Shown here: one piece after another, positions 1 to 6,712 of the stretch
Numbering within the stretch: position 1 is the first letter of the stretch
Layout: each line of letters starts with the position of its first letter
Source of the DNA: Caldisericaceae bacterium
Lineage (GTDB): Bacteria; Calditrichota; Calditrichia; Calditrichales; Calditrichaceae
Reading direction: 5' to 3'
DNA: 8,053 bases
NCBI GenBank assembly: GCA_021160885.1
Contig: JAGHBR010000086.1
Span: 1 to 8,053, forward strand
Translations under genes and position numbers: made by a program
Notes under the pieces: model-generated
Told to the model about the DNA's origin: nothing
Database searches by the model: none
The model's input: only the letters and a program-made list of their open reading frames with translations

Positions 1-561
1 GATTGGTATTGCATATTGATCGATAAATTTTTTAAAACTTTTCTTGTTTTGATATAGCAATGGAATAATCATAAGATAAATGGCAATTGCTATTCCCAAT
101 AAAAGACTGAAAACCAGTTTATTTACTTTGACGCCGTTAACGAGTAAGTTATGAATGTTTGTTTCATGTTGCCTATTATATTGCATAAAAAAGGCCGGGC
201 TTTTAATATTAAGGATTCTTTGTCCCCATGAAATTTCTTCACCGGCTCCAAAAATAAATATTAGTGATGTAAAAAGTAGAATAACTAAAAAGCCAAAGTT
301 TCTTTTTTTTCTGAGTCTAAAAAATCGTTTCAGACTCAAATCTGCGCTGAACCACAAAGGAATTACTGTTAACCATTCTATAAAACCATCTTCTTTAACA
401 TAAGCCCTGTACAATGCATTATTTTTGTAAAACAAAAAAATACCCAAAAATAGCAACAAATACATTAAAGTAATAATGGTTTTGTCGGCGTCTTCTAACC
501 TGAAAAATTCATTTTCCTTTATCAGAAAGCCATCAATTTTTTTTCCTATTAAACTTGCCAT
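1..561 (-). CDS. Unrecognised multi-pass membrane protein, N-terminal part (runs off window)
   Basis: The frame is open for 187 codons from an ATG at 559-561 to the left edge of the window, so the C-terminus is missing. The start is supported by AGGAGA six bases upstream. The product looks like an integral inner-membrane protein: hydrophobic segments fall at about residues 28-46, 61-76, 89-106 and 148-170, with a basic loop (KRFFRLRKKR) at about 78-87. Two polar motifs stand out: GAGEEISWGQRIL at 105-117, at the end of the third hydrophobic segment, and NRQHETNIHN at 129-138. Clusters of Glu, Gln, Trp, Asn and His next to membrane segments suggest conserved functional residues, but I cannot assign a family or a reaction. 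It follows the PII-like gene on the same strand after 218 bases and may or may not share its transcript. Its base composition is AT-richer than the pump gene. That it is a gene is fairly sure; its function is unknown. Confidence 0.8.
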   Translation of the reverse strand, partial: MASLIGKKIDGFLIKENEFFRLEDADKTIITLMYLLLFLGIFLFYKNNALYRAYVKEDGFIEWLTVIPLWFSADLSLKRFFRLRKKRNFGFLVILLFTSLIFIFGAGEEISWGQRILNIKSPAFFMQYNRQHETNIHNLLVNGVKVNKLVFSLLLGIAIAIYLMIIPLLYQNKKSFKKFIDQYAIPI

Positions 562-650
562 TTTCTTTCTCCTGATTTTATTAAATCTACAGCAAAGGCA
601 GCGCCAATATAGAAAGAATCTATATCAGCGCTGTCGTCGCTATTTCTCAT
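549..650 (-). CDS. Possible 33-residue ORF overlapping the membrane gene start (weak)
   Basis: An ATG at 648-650 opens a 33-codon frame whose TAA (549-551) overlaps the start of the membrane-protein gene by 13 bases, an arrangement often seen in translational coupling. The frame stays open without a start back to a TAA at 711-713. The peptide begins MRNSDDSADIDSFYIGAAF and has a short hydrophobic centre. No good ribosome-binding site precedes its ATG; the bases just upstream are CCTCCT, the reverse of what is needed. Its middle is also the strong hairpin at 599-633. It may be a genuine leader or coupled peptide, the tail of a decayed gene, or chance. I do not recognise it. Confidence 0.2.
   Translation of the reverse strand: MRNSDDSADIDSFYIGAAFAVDLIKSGERKWQV
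568..573 (-). promoter_or_regulatory. Ribosome-binding site of the membrane-protein gene
   Basis: The minus strand reads AGGAGA, six bases before the ATG at 561. It fixes the start of the partial membrane-protein gene, because the coding frame shows no other start with a comparable site. A CCTCCT stretch about 85 bases upstream could pair with it. Confidence 0.75.
599..633 (-). other. Strong RNA hairpin upstream of the membrane gene
   Basis: In the minus-strand transcript, CAGCGC-UG-AUAUAGA (633 to 619) pairs with UCUAUAU-UG-GCGCUG (613 to 599) around a UUCUU loop, giving a continuous 15-bp stem that includes tandem U-G and G-U wobbles. In the opposite strand's RNA the same central positions would be C/A mismatches, so the full stem exists only in the sense transcript. 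No U run follows (the next bases are CCUUUG), so this is not a classical terminator. It lies 38 bases upstream of the membrane gene's ATG and may be a 5'-leader control element or an RNA-processing or stability hairpin. The function is inferred; the pairing is seen directly. Confidence 0.6.
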
Positions 651-779
651 TGTAGGAGGACTTTCAAATATTTTATTTAATTCCTTTTTTGAACCATCTA
701 TTAAGTTGTTTTAGAAATTTGACCGGAATTTTAATCCATCAATTGTTGAAGAGAATCTGCAATCAAATTTACATTATTT

Positions 780-1073
780 TCAAACGACCTGATCAATGCT
801 CCATACGAATGCTCGAATCCCTTCTTCTTCTGCCAGTTCATTTACTTTTCTAACATTTTCCAGGATTGGTTGAACAAGATTTTCCTCAACGACCGTAAGA
901 ATAACGGCATTCAGAGACGGCCAGATATGCGTACCATAGTGTGGTTCACCGGTTTGTGAACCTCTACCGTGAACGTTCAACCAGCGTGTAAAACCTTTTA
1001 TGTTCAATTTTTCTAAAATTTCGTATACTTCGTCGCTAATGCTTTGATTGTAAACAATCATCACCGCTTTCAT
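780..1073 (-). CDS. Small PII-like (ferredoxin-fold) protein, efflux-associated
   Basis: This 97-residue protein has the size and pattern of PII-like proteins: beta strand 1 (MKAVMIVYN, 1-9), a helix with SDEVYEILEKL (13-23), a strand with GFTRWLNV (27-34), a glycine-rich loop with GRGSQTGEPHYGTHIWP (36-52) where PII proteins carry the T-loop, a strand NAVILTVV (55-62), a helix to about 84, and a last strand GIRAFVWSID (85-94). His35, His45 and His49 cluster around the loop and could bind a metal or ligand. Proteins of this sort are known next to RND pump genes, especially metal-efflux pumps, where a sensing or pump-tuning role is suspected but unproven. Canonical PII residues for ATP or 2-oxoglutarate binding are not evident, so a nitrogen role should not be assumed. 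The ATG at 1071-1073 follows GAGGTG at a normal distance. It lies 73 bases after the pump gene, beyond a hairpin. The fold assignment is moderately sure, the function open. Confidence 0.75.
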   Translation of the reverse strand: MKAVMIVYNQSISDEVYEILEKLNIKGFTRWLNVHGRGSQTGEPHYGTHIWPSLNAVILTVVEENLVQPILENVRKVNELAEEEGIRAFVWSIDQVV

Positions 1074-1104
1074 TTTTCACCTCATTTTTAATGAACCAAT
1101 GAAA

Positions 1105-1136
1105 AGCCTTCACCTTGTTAGAGATGAGTGAAGGCT
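1105..1136 (-). terminator. Probable weak intrinsic terminator or stability hairpin after the pump gene
   Basis: A perfect 9-bp inverted repeat (AGCCTTCAC at 1105-1113, GTGAAGGCT at 1128-1136) lies between the pump stop and the PII-like gene. Read on the minus strand the stem is followed by TTTTCATT, a short U tract, as in a rho-independent terminator. The loop is 14 nucleotides, and the U tract is short, so read-through to the PII-like gene is likely. It may alternatively protect the 3' end of the pump message. Read on the plus strand there is no U tract. Confidence 0.55.
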
Positions 1137-1146
1137 AAAATTTAGT

Positions 1147-4100
1147 TTATTCCCATTCTGCTTTTTTGAAGCGTGTTTCAAAAATGGAATACATGACAGG
1201 TACTAAAACCAGAGTAACCAGAGTGGAAACCAGAAGGCCGAAAATAACCGAAATACCTAAAGGTTGCCACATTTCCGAACCTTCGCCGGTACTGATGGCC
1301 AACGGCAACATGCCCAGAATAGTGGTAATAGCGGTCATCAATACGGGACGTAAACGGTTACCGCCAGCAGTTACGATGGCATTGTGCAAATCATATTCCC
1401 GTGCGCGTAAAATATTGGTGTAATCTACAAGCACAATGGCATTTTTGACTACAATACCCATTAACATAATTATAGCCAAAAAAGCAATTGCTGAAAGTGA
1501 AGTGCCTGTAAGAAATAAGCCCCAGGCTACACCCACCAGAGCAAAGGGTAGGGAGAACATGATAACGAAGGGATCCAATAATGATTCAAACTGCGAAGCC
1601 ATGATCATATAGACTAAAAAGATACTCAATATTAAAAACAATCCCAGATCTCTGAAAGATTCGCTCTGTTGCTCCACCTGGCCGCTATATTCAATTTCAA
1701 TGCCATCCGGAATTTGCATTTTGGCGATTTCGGCTTTTAAATCGGCTGTAACATCTCCTAGCGCTCGACCAGAGACGTTAGCGCCAACCGTTACTACGCG
1801 TTCCTGGTTTTTACGTTTAATTTCAGGGGGGTATAGAACTTCACGAATGGTGGCGATGTCCTTTACTTTAACCATTTTGCCGGTCATTGTAGGCACAGAG
1901 ATATTTTCCACATCGACGATCGAATGACGAAAATCCGGTTTATATCGAATAAATACATCATATTCTTCGCCTTCTTCTCGGTATTTGGTGGCGACAATTC
2001 CATAGATATTGTGACGAATTGTATTAGCCACCATGGCCGTGTTTAAACCAAGGGAGGCAATTTTCTCTCGATCTAGTACAATTTCCAGCTCTGGCCGCTC
2101 TCTACCACGATCAACAGCCACATCAACAGCTCCATGAATGGCTTTTAATTTACCTTCAATTTTTCGAGCCAGGGCTGTAGTTTTTTCCAGATCGTGACCA
2201 ATAATGTCCACTTCCAATTGTTTTGTAGCGCCAGTCAAAGCGGATGCTGCGCCTGCGGCGCTAACACTGTAATTTACAATGCCCGGAATTTTGGCAATTC
2301 TTTTACGTAGAGAATCGGCAATCTCATAGGTGCTGCGCTTGCGTTCTCCTTTTTTACTAAATCGTAAACGCATCTGGAAAATATTCGATCCTTCCTTTTG
2401 CCCCATTATAACAGATGAGAAGCCCTGATCATTCACTCCTGCCCGAATACTGTAGTAACGTAATTCGGGCGCTTCTTCTTTGACAATTTGTTCGATTAAC
2501 TCAGCATAATGTTTTGTCTGTTCTAATTTTACTGCTGGCTGCAATTCCACGTTAATTTGCAGCGATCCGTCATCGGTTTGTGGCATGAATTCTGTACCGA
2601 CAAATTTGAACAAAAACATGGAACCTACAAAAATAATCAACGCTCCAACCACAACGGTTCTGCGGTGTTTCAAAGCCCAGCGCAGAATATTTTGGTACCA
2701 ATTTTCCAGGGCAATAAACCATTTTTCACTGGTTTCATAAAATTTGCCTAATGTACCTGTATGCTCTTTTTTTTCTAATCGACGCTGAAATAATTTGGAA
2801 GATAACATGGGCACCAATGACAGGGCGGCAAACAAAGATGTTAATATCATTACCGTTACTAAAAGACCCAGTATATGAAAGAAAACCCCGGCGATGCCAG
2901 ATAGGAATGTCAATGGTAAAAATACAGCAACAATAGAAAGCGTAGAAGCAACCACGGCAAGCCCCACTTCATTCGAACCAAAAACAGCCGCTTCTCGGGG
3001 GCGCGCTCCGCCTTCAATATGACGCGTTATATTTTCCAGAATTACAATGGCATCATCCACCACCATTCCTACCGCAATGCTTAGGGAAGACAGTGTTATG
3101 ATATTTAATGTATCGCCAGTGATGAAAAGATATATAAAGGCGACAATAAGTGAAAAGGGGATGGTGAGTGCTACCACAATGGTAGCGCGCCATTCCCGCA
3201 AAAAAGCCAGAATGACCAGGATCACAAATAGACCGCCAAGTATTACCGCCTCAGCTAAATTCCGAATTGAATTGACAATAAATTCAGACGAATCCATTAC
3301 CATGTGAAGTTCAACATCAGCAGGTAAGCGCTTCTGTAAATCCGGCAAACGGTTACGTACAAGCTTTGCCACGTTAACCGTATTAGCGCCCGATTGCTTC
3401 ATTACAATCAAAATCATCCCTTTGCCACCAAGCAAGCGAGTATCTATAGTTCTTTCTTTTAATGTATCCTGAATCGTGGCCACATCGCGCAGGTAAACAG
3501 GGCGTCCCATTTGCTGGGCAACAACCACGTCGCCTACCTGTTTGGGATCGCTAAACTCACCAGGCACGCGCAAATTATAATCCAGGCGGCCCATTTTAAT
3601 GTCGCCTACCGGCATTGTCAGATTTTCCGCAGCCAAAATACCCGCAATTTGATCGATGGATAGATGGTATGCCTCCAACCGTTTGGGATCGATTTCAACA
3701 CGCACCTGACGGATGGGGCCGCCCATAACCATCACTGTTCCAACGCCGGGCAGTCGTTTTAGAGGATCGGCAACTTTTTTGTCTATTAATTTATCAAGAC
3801 CATTGTAACTTTCATCTGCAGTAACTCCGTAAATTAAAACAGGAAACATATTACTGCCGAATTTAAAAAGATAAGGCGTTTCGGCGTCATCCGGCAAATC
3901 ACGTTTAGCTATTTCTAAAAGGTTTCGAATATCATTAGCTGCTTCATCTAAATCAGTTCCCCATTTAAATTTACATTGAATAACCGAAACATTGTCGATT
4001 GAAGTGGAAGTGATTTCATCTAGTTTATTAACCGTACTGAGGGAACTTTCAATTTTTTTTGTAACGTTCGTTTCCACATCTTTGGCGCTGGCTCCAGGAT

Positions 4101-4251
4101 ATTGGGTAATTACGCTAATTACCGGATTTTCAATATCTGGTAATAAATCGATGGGCAATTTTGCCAGAGAAACCAGACCAATGGCCAGAACAGCCAAAAA
4201 CACCATAATGGTCGTAATCGGTCTATCTACAAATAACTTTGGAAGATTCAT
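1147..4251 (-). CDS. RND efflux pump, inner-membrane transporter, HAE (AcrB-like) type
   Basis: This 1034-residue protein is the proton-driven inner-membrane component of a tripartite exporter; AcrB-like trimers take substrates from the periplasm or outer leaflet and pass them to the outer-membrane channel. The usual family length is about 1020-1050, so it is full-length. It has TM1 at about 12-30, a large periplasmic region to about 335, TM2-6 at about 336-485, TM7 at about 532-550, a second periplasmic region to about 865, and TM8-12 to about 1025. TM4 carries GMVVDDAIVILEN (395-407), with Asp399 and Asp400 matching the AcrB proton-relay pair. TM10 carries VVKNAIVLVDY (934-944), with Lys936 as relay lysine, and Arg968 starts TM11. 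The double Asp argues for the HAE (drug or amphiphile) class rather than the heavy-metal class. The ATG at 4249-4251 has AAGGAGA seven bases upstream and lies 15 bases after the adaptor stop. Substrates cannot be deduced from the sequence. Confidence 0.97.
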   Translation of the reverse strand: MNLPKLFVDRPITTIMVFLAVLAIGLVSLAKLPIDLLPDIENPVISVITQYPGASAKDVETNVTKKIESSLSTVNKLDEITSTSIDNVSVIQCKFKWGTDLDEAANDIRNLLEIAKRDLPDDAETPYLFKFGSNMFPVLIYGVTADESYNGLDKLIDKKVADPLKRLPGVGTVMVMGGPIRQVRVEIDPKRLEAYHLSIDQIAGILAAENLTMPVGDIKMGRLDYNLRVPGEFSDPKQVGDVVVAQQMGRPVYLRDVATIQDTLKERTIDTRLLGGKGMILIVMKQSGANTVNVAKLVRNRLPDLQKRLPADVELHMVMDSSEFIVNSIRNLAEAVILGGLFVILVILAFLREWRATIVVALTIPFSLIVAFIYLFITGDTLNIITLSSLSIAVGMVVDDAIVILENITRHIEGGARPREAAVFGSNEVGLAVVASTLSIVAVFLPLTFLSGIAGVFFHILGLLVTVMILTSLFAALSLVPMLSSKLFQRRLEKKEHTGTLGKFYETSEKWFIALENWYQNILRWALKHRRTVVVGALIIFVGSMFLFKFVGTEFMPQTDDGSLQINVELQPAVKLEQTKHYAELIEQIVKEEAPELRYYSIRAGVNDQGFSSVIMGQKEGSNIFQMRLRFSKKGERKRSTYEIADSLRKRIAKIPGIVNYSVSAAGAASALTGATKQLEVDIIGHDLEKTTALARKIEGKLKAIHGAVDVAVDRGRERPELEIVLDREKIASLGLNTAMVANTIRHNIYGIVATKYREEGEEYDVFIRYKPDFRHSIVDVENISVPTMTGKMVKVKDIATIREVLYPPEIKRKNQERVVTVGANVSGRALGDVTADLKAEIAKMQIPDGIEIEYSGQVEQQSESFRDLGLFLILSIFLVYMIMASQFESLLDPFVIMFSLPFALVGVAWGLFLTGTSLSAIAFLAIIMLMGIVVKNAIVLVDYTNILRAREYDLHNAIVTAGGNRLRPVLMTAITTILGMLPLAISTGEGSEMWQPLGISVIFGLLVSTLVTLVLVPVMYSIFETRFKKAEWE

Positions 4252-4266
4252 GATCGCTTCTCCTTA

Positions 4267-5322
4267 TTACTGTTTCATTTCGGTTGGACTGGTAACATTT
4301 ACTTTCATGCCGTCTTTAAGGAGATATTGGCCTTCGATAACGATGGCTTCGCCTACGTTCAGGCCGCTCTTAATTTCAAACAATTCATCGAAACGCTGAC
4401 CAAGTTTTACATTGCGACGTTTGGCTATTCCATTTTGAACAACAAATGCATAATAATGACTGGTCCCAAGCTGACGAATGAGAGCCTCGCGTGGAACGGC
4501 AACAATATTTTCTCGCCCTACAAAAATGGAAACACGAGAGAACATGCCTGGTCTTAAAATTTGTTGCGGATTGTCAACTTTAATTTCAGCGCCGAATGTT
4601 CTGGTCATGGGATCAATAGCAGGATCTATTCGAGTAATTTCTCCCTGAAAAACTTGATTGGGAATGACATCTACTCTAACCATTGCTTTTTGTCCCATAG
4701 AGATAGAAGAAATATCACTTTCCGGAATATTAATCAATATTTTAACCGGGTTAAATTGCATCAGTGTCAAAATAGTAGGAGAGCCAGCTGCGCCGGGCAT
4801 TAAAGTAAATACGTCGCCTTCGTTCATCCATTTTGTTGTAATTAAGCCACTAAAAGGGGCGCGAATTTGTGTATTTTTTAGAGTAAGCTCATAACCAGCT
4901 TTGGCCGATTCATACCCCCCCTTAATTTTATCAAATTGATTAGGCGAAATTGACCCTTCTTTTAATAATGGTTTCATCCGCTCATAATCCAGTTTGGCTA
5001 ATTCATATTGTACTCTGGCCTGAGTTAGCTGGGCGTCGTCCATCTGTATCAACAGGTCGCCTTTCTTCACCTCATCGCCGGCGTTAACATAAATTTTCTT
5101 GATAGTACCTGGCATCTGGGCGCCTAAATTGGTTTTTTTCCAAGCTTCGATTGTACCGGTAAATTCCAAAGTACGATCAATGGAATGCGTTGTAACAGTA
5201 GTCACTTCTACAGGAATAACTTTGCTTTCTTCTGTGTTATTTTCATTTTTTGAACAACCATTAAACAATAATGCTCCTATAAAAAGCACGATGATTGTTG
5301 AAACAATCGGTTTCTTTTTCAT
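4267..5322 (-). CDS. RND membrane-fusion (periplasmic adaptor) lipoprotein
   Basis: This 351-residue protein bridges the RND pump and the outer-membrane channel in the periplasm. It begins MKKKPIVST, followed by a hydrophobic signal and LLFNGC with Cys23 as the likely lipid-modified residue, so it is probably anchored as a lipoprotein. In order it shows the first biotinyl-lipoyl half (about 64-96, with GTIKKIYVNAGDEVKKGD), a short alpha-helical hairpin (about 97-148), the second lipoyl half (about 149-171, with IRAPFSGLI), a beta-barrel domain (about 186-271, including the family-typical DPMTRTF and LRPGMF) and a membrane-proximal domain (about 272-346). A longer reading from GTG at 5332-5334 would add four residues, but GGAGG lies inside that extension exactly where a ribosome-binding site for the ATG at 5320-5322 is expected, so the ATG is preferred. 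It starts 33 bases after the channel gene and ends 15 bases before the pump gene. The short hairpin is typical of adaptors from Bacteroidota-like relatives. Confidence 0.95.
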   Translation of the reverse strand: MKKKPIVSTIIVLFIGALLFNGCSKNENNTEESKVIPVEVTTVTTHSIDRTLEFTGTIEAWKKTNLGAQMPGTIKKIYVNAGDEVKKGDLLIQMDDAQLTQARVQYELAKLDYERMKPLLKEGSISPNQFDKIKGGYESAKAGYELTLKNTQIRAPFSGLITTKWMNEGDVFTLMPGAAGSPTILTLMQFNPVKILINIPESDISSISMGQKAMVRVDVIPNQVFQGEITRIDPAIDPMTRTFGAEIKVDNPQQILRPGMFSRVSIFVGRENIVAVPREALIRQLGTSHYYAFVVQNGIAKRRNVKLGQRFDELFEIKSGLNVGEAIVIEGQYLLKDGMKVNVTSPTEMKQ

Positions 5323-5327
5323 TTTAA

Positions 5328-5332
5328 CCTCC
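5328..5332 (-). promoter_or_regulatory. Ribosome-binding site that fixes the adaptor start
   Basis: The minus strand reads GGAGG, five bases before the ATG at 5320-5322. It overlaps the GTG-led extension of the same frame, so it supports the ATG and argues against the GTG start four codons upstream. Confidence 0.8.
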
Positions 5333-5355
5333 ACATTTAATTTTTATCATTTTTT

Positions 5356-6699
5356 TTATTTTGATTTGCCTACTAATTGCTCGTAATCAACTGTTGCCAC
5401 TAAAAAATCATAAACAGCTTTGGCATAGTTAAAGCGTGCCTGAGTTAGGGCAACTTCGGCATCGTTTACCTCTAATTGTGTGCCCAGCCCATTTTTATAA
5501 CGTGATTGAGCAATTCTGTATCCCAATTGGGCTTGCTCTATTGATTTCTTTTGCACTTCAATTCTTTTTTTTGCCTGAGCCATTTGATAAAGCACGCTAT
5601 GCAGTTGTGTTTTGATGGCCTCGGTTACGGCGCTTTGCTGTTCAATAACCTGCCGATGCGAAAGTTCTGCCTGTTGCACCTTTGCCACCCGGCTTAATCC
5701 ATGGAACAATGGTATTTGTAATTGCAATCCGACCATGGCCGTTTTTACCCAATAGTAATCGGAAAATTTAAAATCATCGGCCTGTGTTTGATATTGGTAG
5801 TTACCAAATGCGACCAAGCTGGGATAGAATTCAGCTTTGGCCAATTCAATACTTGTCTTTGTCAGTTCTGTCTGAAAATACAGTTTTCTTAATGTGGTAT
5901 TGTGCGCTAAAAGTTCAGTAAGGGCCTCGTCTAAAGTGGGAATTTGCGCATTCTCATCATATTTCAACTGACCTAACACTTTAATTTCCACATCCGAATT
6001 AAGACCGATAGCAATCTTCAGGCCGTCAATGGCTAATTTGTAATTGTCCTCGGCCTGCATGACGTTTGGTTTGAGGTTTTCGATCTGAACTTCCGCTTTT
6101 AGTAGATCATAATCGGCTACCAGTCCCTGCTTATGCATTTTTCGTACATTTTCAAGATTGTCTTCGGCGTCTTTTAAACTCATGCGCATAAAATCCCGCA
6201 ATTCTCGTGTTAAAAGTACGCCATAATAGGCTTTTTTCACATTACTGATGGTATTAATCTTGCTTTCGCGGTAAGATTCTTTTGATAACTTTAAATTTTG
6301 TTTGGATAATTTTAACCCACTGTAAATTTGTTTCATAAAAATTGGTAAAGATGCCGATATAGTTCCATTGTATGAATTATCATAACCAATTTCCATAACA
6401 GTAGGACCTCCTCCTGGAGGGCCAAATGGAGTGCCAGGAGGTAAAAAGATTACAGGTTTTTTAATATTGCGTGTGTATTGCCCACTGGCATCAAAGGAAG
6501 GTAATAAATTTCCAAAACTCTCTTTGACCTTTTTATGTGATTTTTCAACTTCTAATTCAGCCACCTTAATGTCGCGATTTCGATCTAAGGCTAAGCTGAT
6601 GGCTTTGTCCAATGTGAGTTCCATAACTGTGTTCTCCTGGGAAAAACTCAATAATGGAATGAAGAAAAATAGAATTGCAATAATTTGCTTACTCCTCAT
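5356..6699 (-). CDS. TolC-family outer-membrane efflux channel protein
   Basis: This 447-residue protein is the outer-membrane exit duct of the tripartite pump; family members form trimers with a beta-barrel in the outer membrane and a long helical tunnel into the periplasm. It has a signal peptide (MRSKQIIAIL, hydrophobic core, LLSFSQ ending near residue 21). The internal duplication typical of the family is visible: NLLPSFDASGQY (64-75) is echoed by EFYPSLVAFGNY (290-301), and GLVADYDLLKAEVQIENLK (192-210) by GLGTQLEVNDAEVALTQAR (404-422). Between the strands of the first repeat is a Pro/Gly-rich stretch (FLPPGTPFGPPGGGPT, 85-100), probably the surface loop of the barrel. The ATG at 6697-6699 has GGAGA seven bases upstream, and the gene begins 13 bases after the stop of the TetR gene. 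It is the first structural gene of the efflux operon. Confidence 0.95.
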   Translation of the reverse strand: MRSKQIIAILFFFIPLLSFSQENTVMELTLDKAISLALDRNRDIKVAELEVEKSHKKVKESFGNLLPSFDASGQYTRNIKKPVIFLPPGTPFGPPGGGPTVMEIGYDNSYNGTISASLPIFMKQIYSGLKLSKQNLKLSKESYRESKINTISNVKKAYYGVLLTRELRDFMRMSLKDAEDNLENVRKMHKQGLVADYDLLKAEVQIENLKPNVMQAEDNYKLAIDGLKIAIGLNSDVEIKVLGQLKYDENAQIPTLDEALTELLAHNTTLRKLYFQTELTKTSIELAKAEFYPSLVAFGNYQYQTQADDFKFSDYYWVKTAMVGLQLQIPLFHGLSRVAKVQQAELSHRQVIEQQSAVTEAIKTQLHSVLYQMAQAKKRIEVQKKSIEQAQLGYRIAQSRYKNGLGTQLEVNDAEVALTQARFNYAKAVYDFLVATVDYEQLVGKSK

Positions 6700-6712
6700 A
6701 GTAATATCTCCT

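Larger units (their letters stand above)
562..779. other. Intergenic gap between the PII-like and membrane-protein genes
   Basis: These 218 bases hold no convincing gene on either strand. They contain, in minus-strand order, AT-rich sequence, a CCTCCT stretch (about 654-660), the 15-bp hairpin (599-633) and the membrane gene's ribosome-binding site. Several short minus-strand frames look protein-like for 20-50 codons but lack starts or ribosome-binding sites, so the gap could be an untranslated leader or the remains of a decayed small gene. I could not assign a promoter with confidence. Confidence 0.6.

Noticed and set aside
155..403. 82-residue plus-strand frame near the left edge
   Set aside because: It is antisense to the membrane-protein gene, which has a good ribosome-binding site and sensible membrane segments.
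673..738. Cationic amphipathic 21-residue stretch (WIKIPVKFLKQLNRWFKKGI...) resembling an antimicrobial peptide
   Set aside because: No start codon exists in the frame between stops and no ribosome-binding site precedes it; AT-rich sequence readily gives Lys/Ile/Phe-rich shadows.
731..841. 36-residue minus-strand frame starting MNWQKKKGFEHSYG
   Set aside because: Most of it overlaps the end of the PII-like gene in another frame, it has no ribosome-binding site, and the PII-like reading fits its family through to the last strand.
1116..1123. TGTTAGAG-like match to the operator octamer in the loop of the hairpin after the pump gene
   Set aside because: It is a single imperfect octamer without an inverted partner, expected by chance in this AT-rich window.
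1147..4251. Heavy-metal (CusA/CzcA) identity for the pump, suggested by the PII-like neighbour
   Set aside because: TM4 has the two adjacent aspartates (399, 400) of the HAE class rather than the metal-pump pattern, so the metal label is not supported by the sequence.
3992..4399. 135-residue plus-strand frame, the longest of several opposite the pump gene
   Set aside because: It lies antisense to the well-supported pump and adaptor genes, has no recognisable domain, and is explained by codon bias of the real genes on the other strand.
5323..5334. GTG start giving a four-residue longer adaptor protein
   Set aside because: The extension contains the GGAGG ribosome-binding site of the downstream ATG, and the signal peptide is normal from that ATG.
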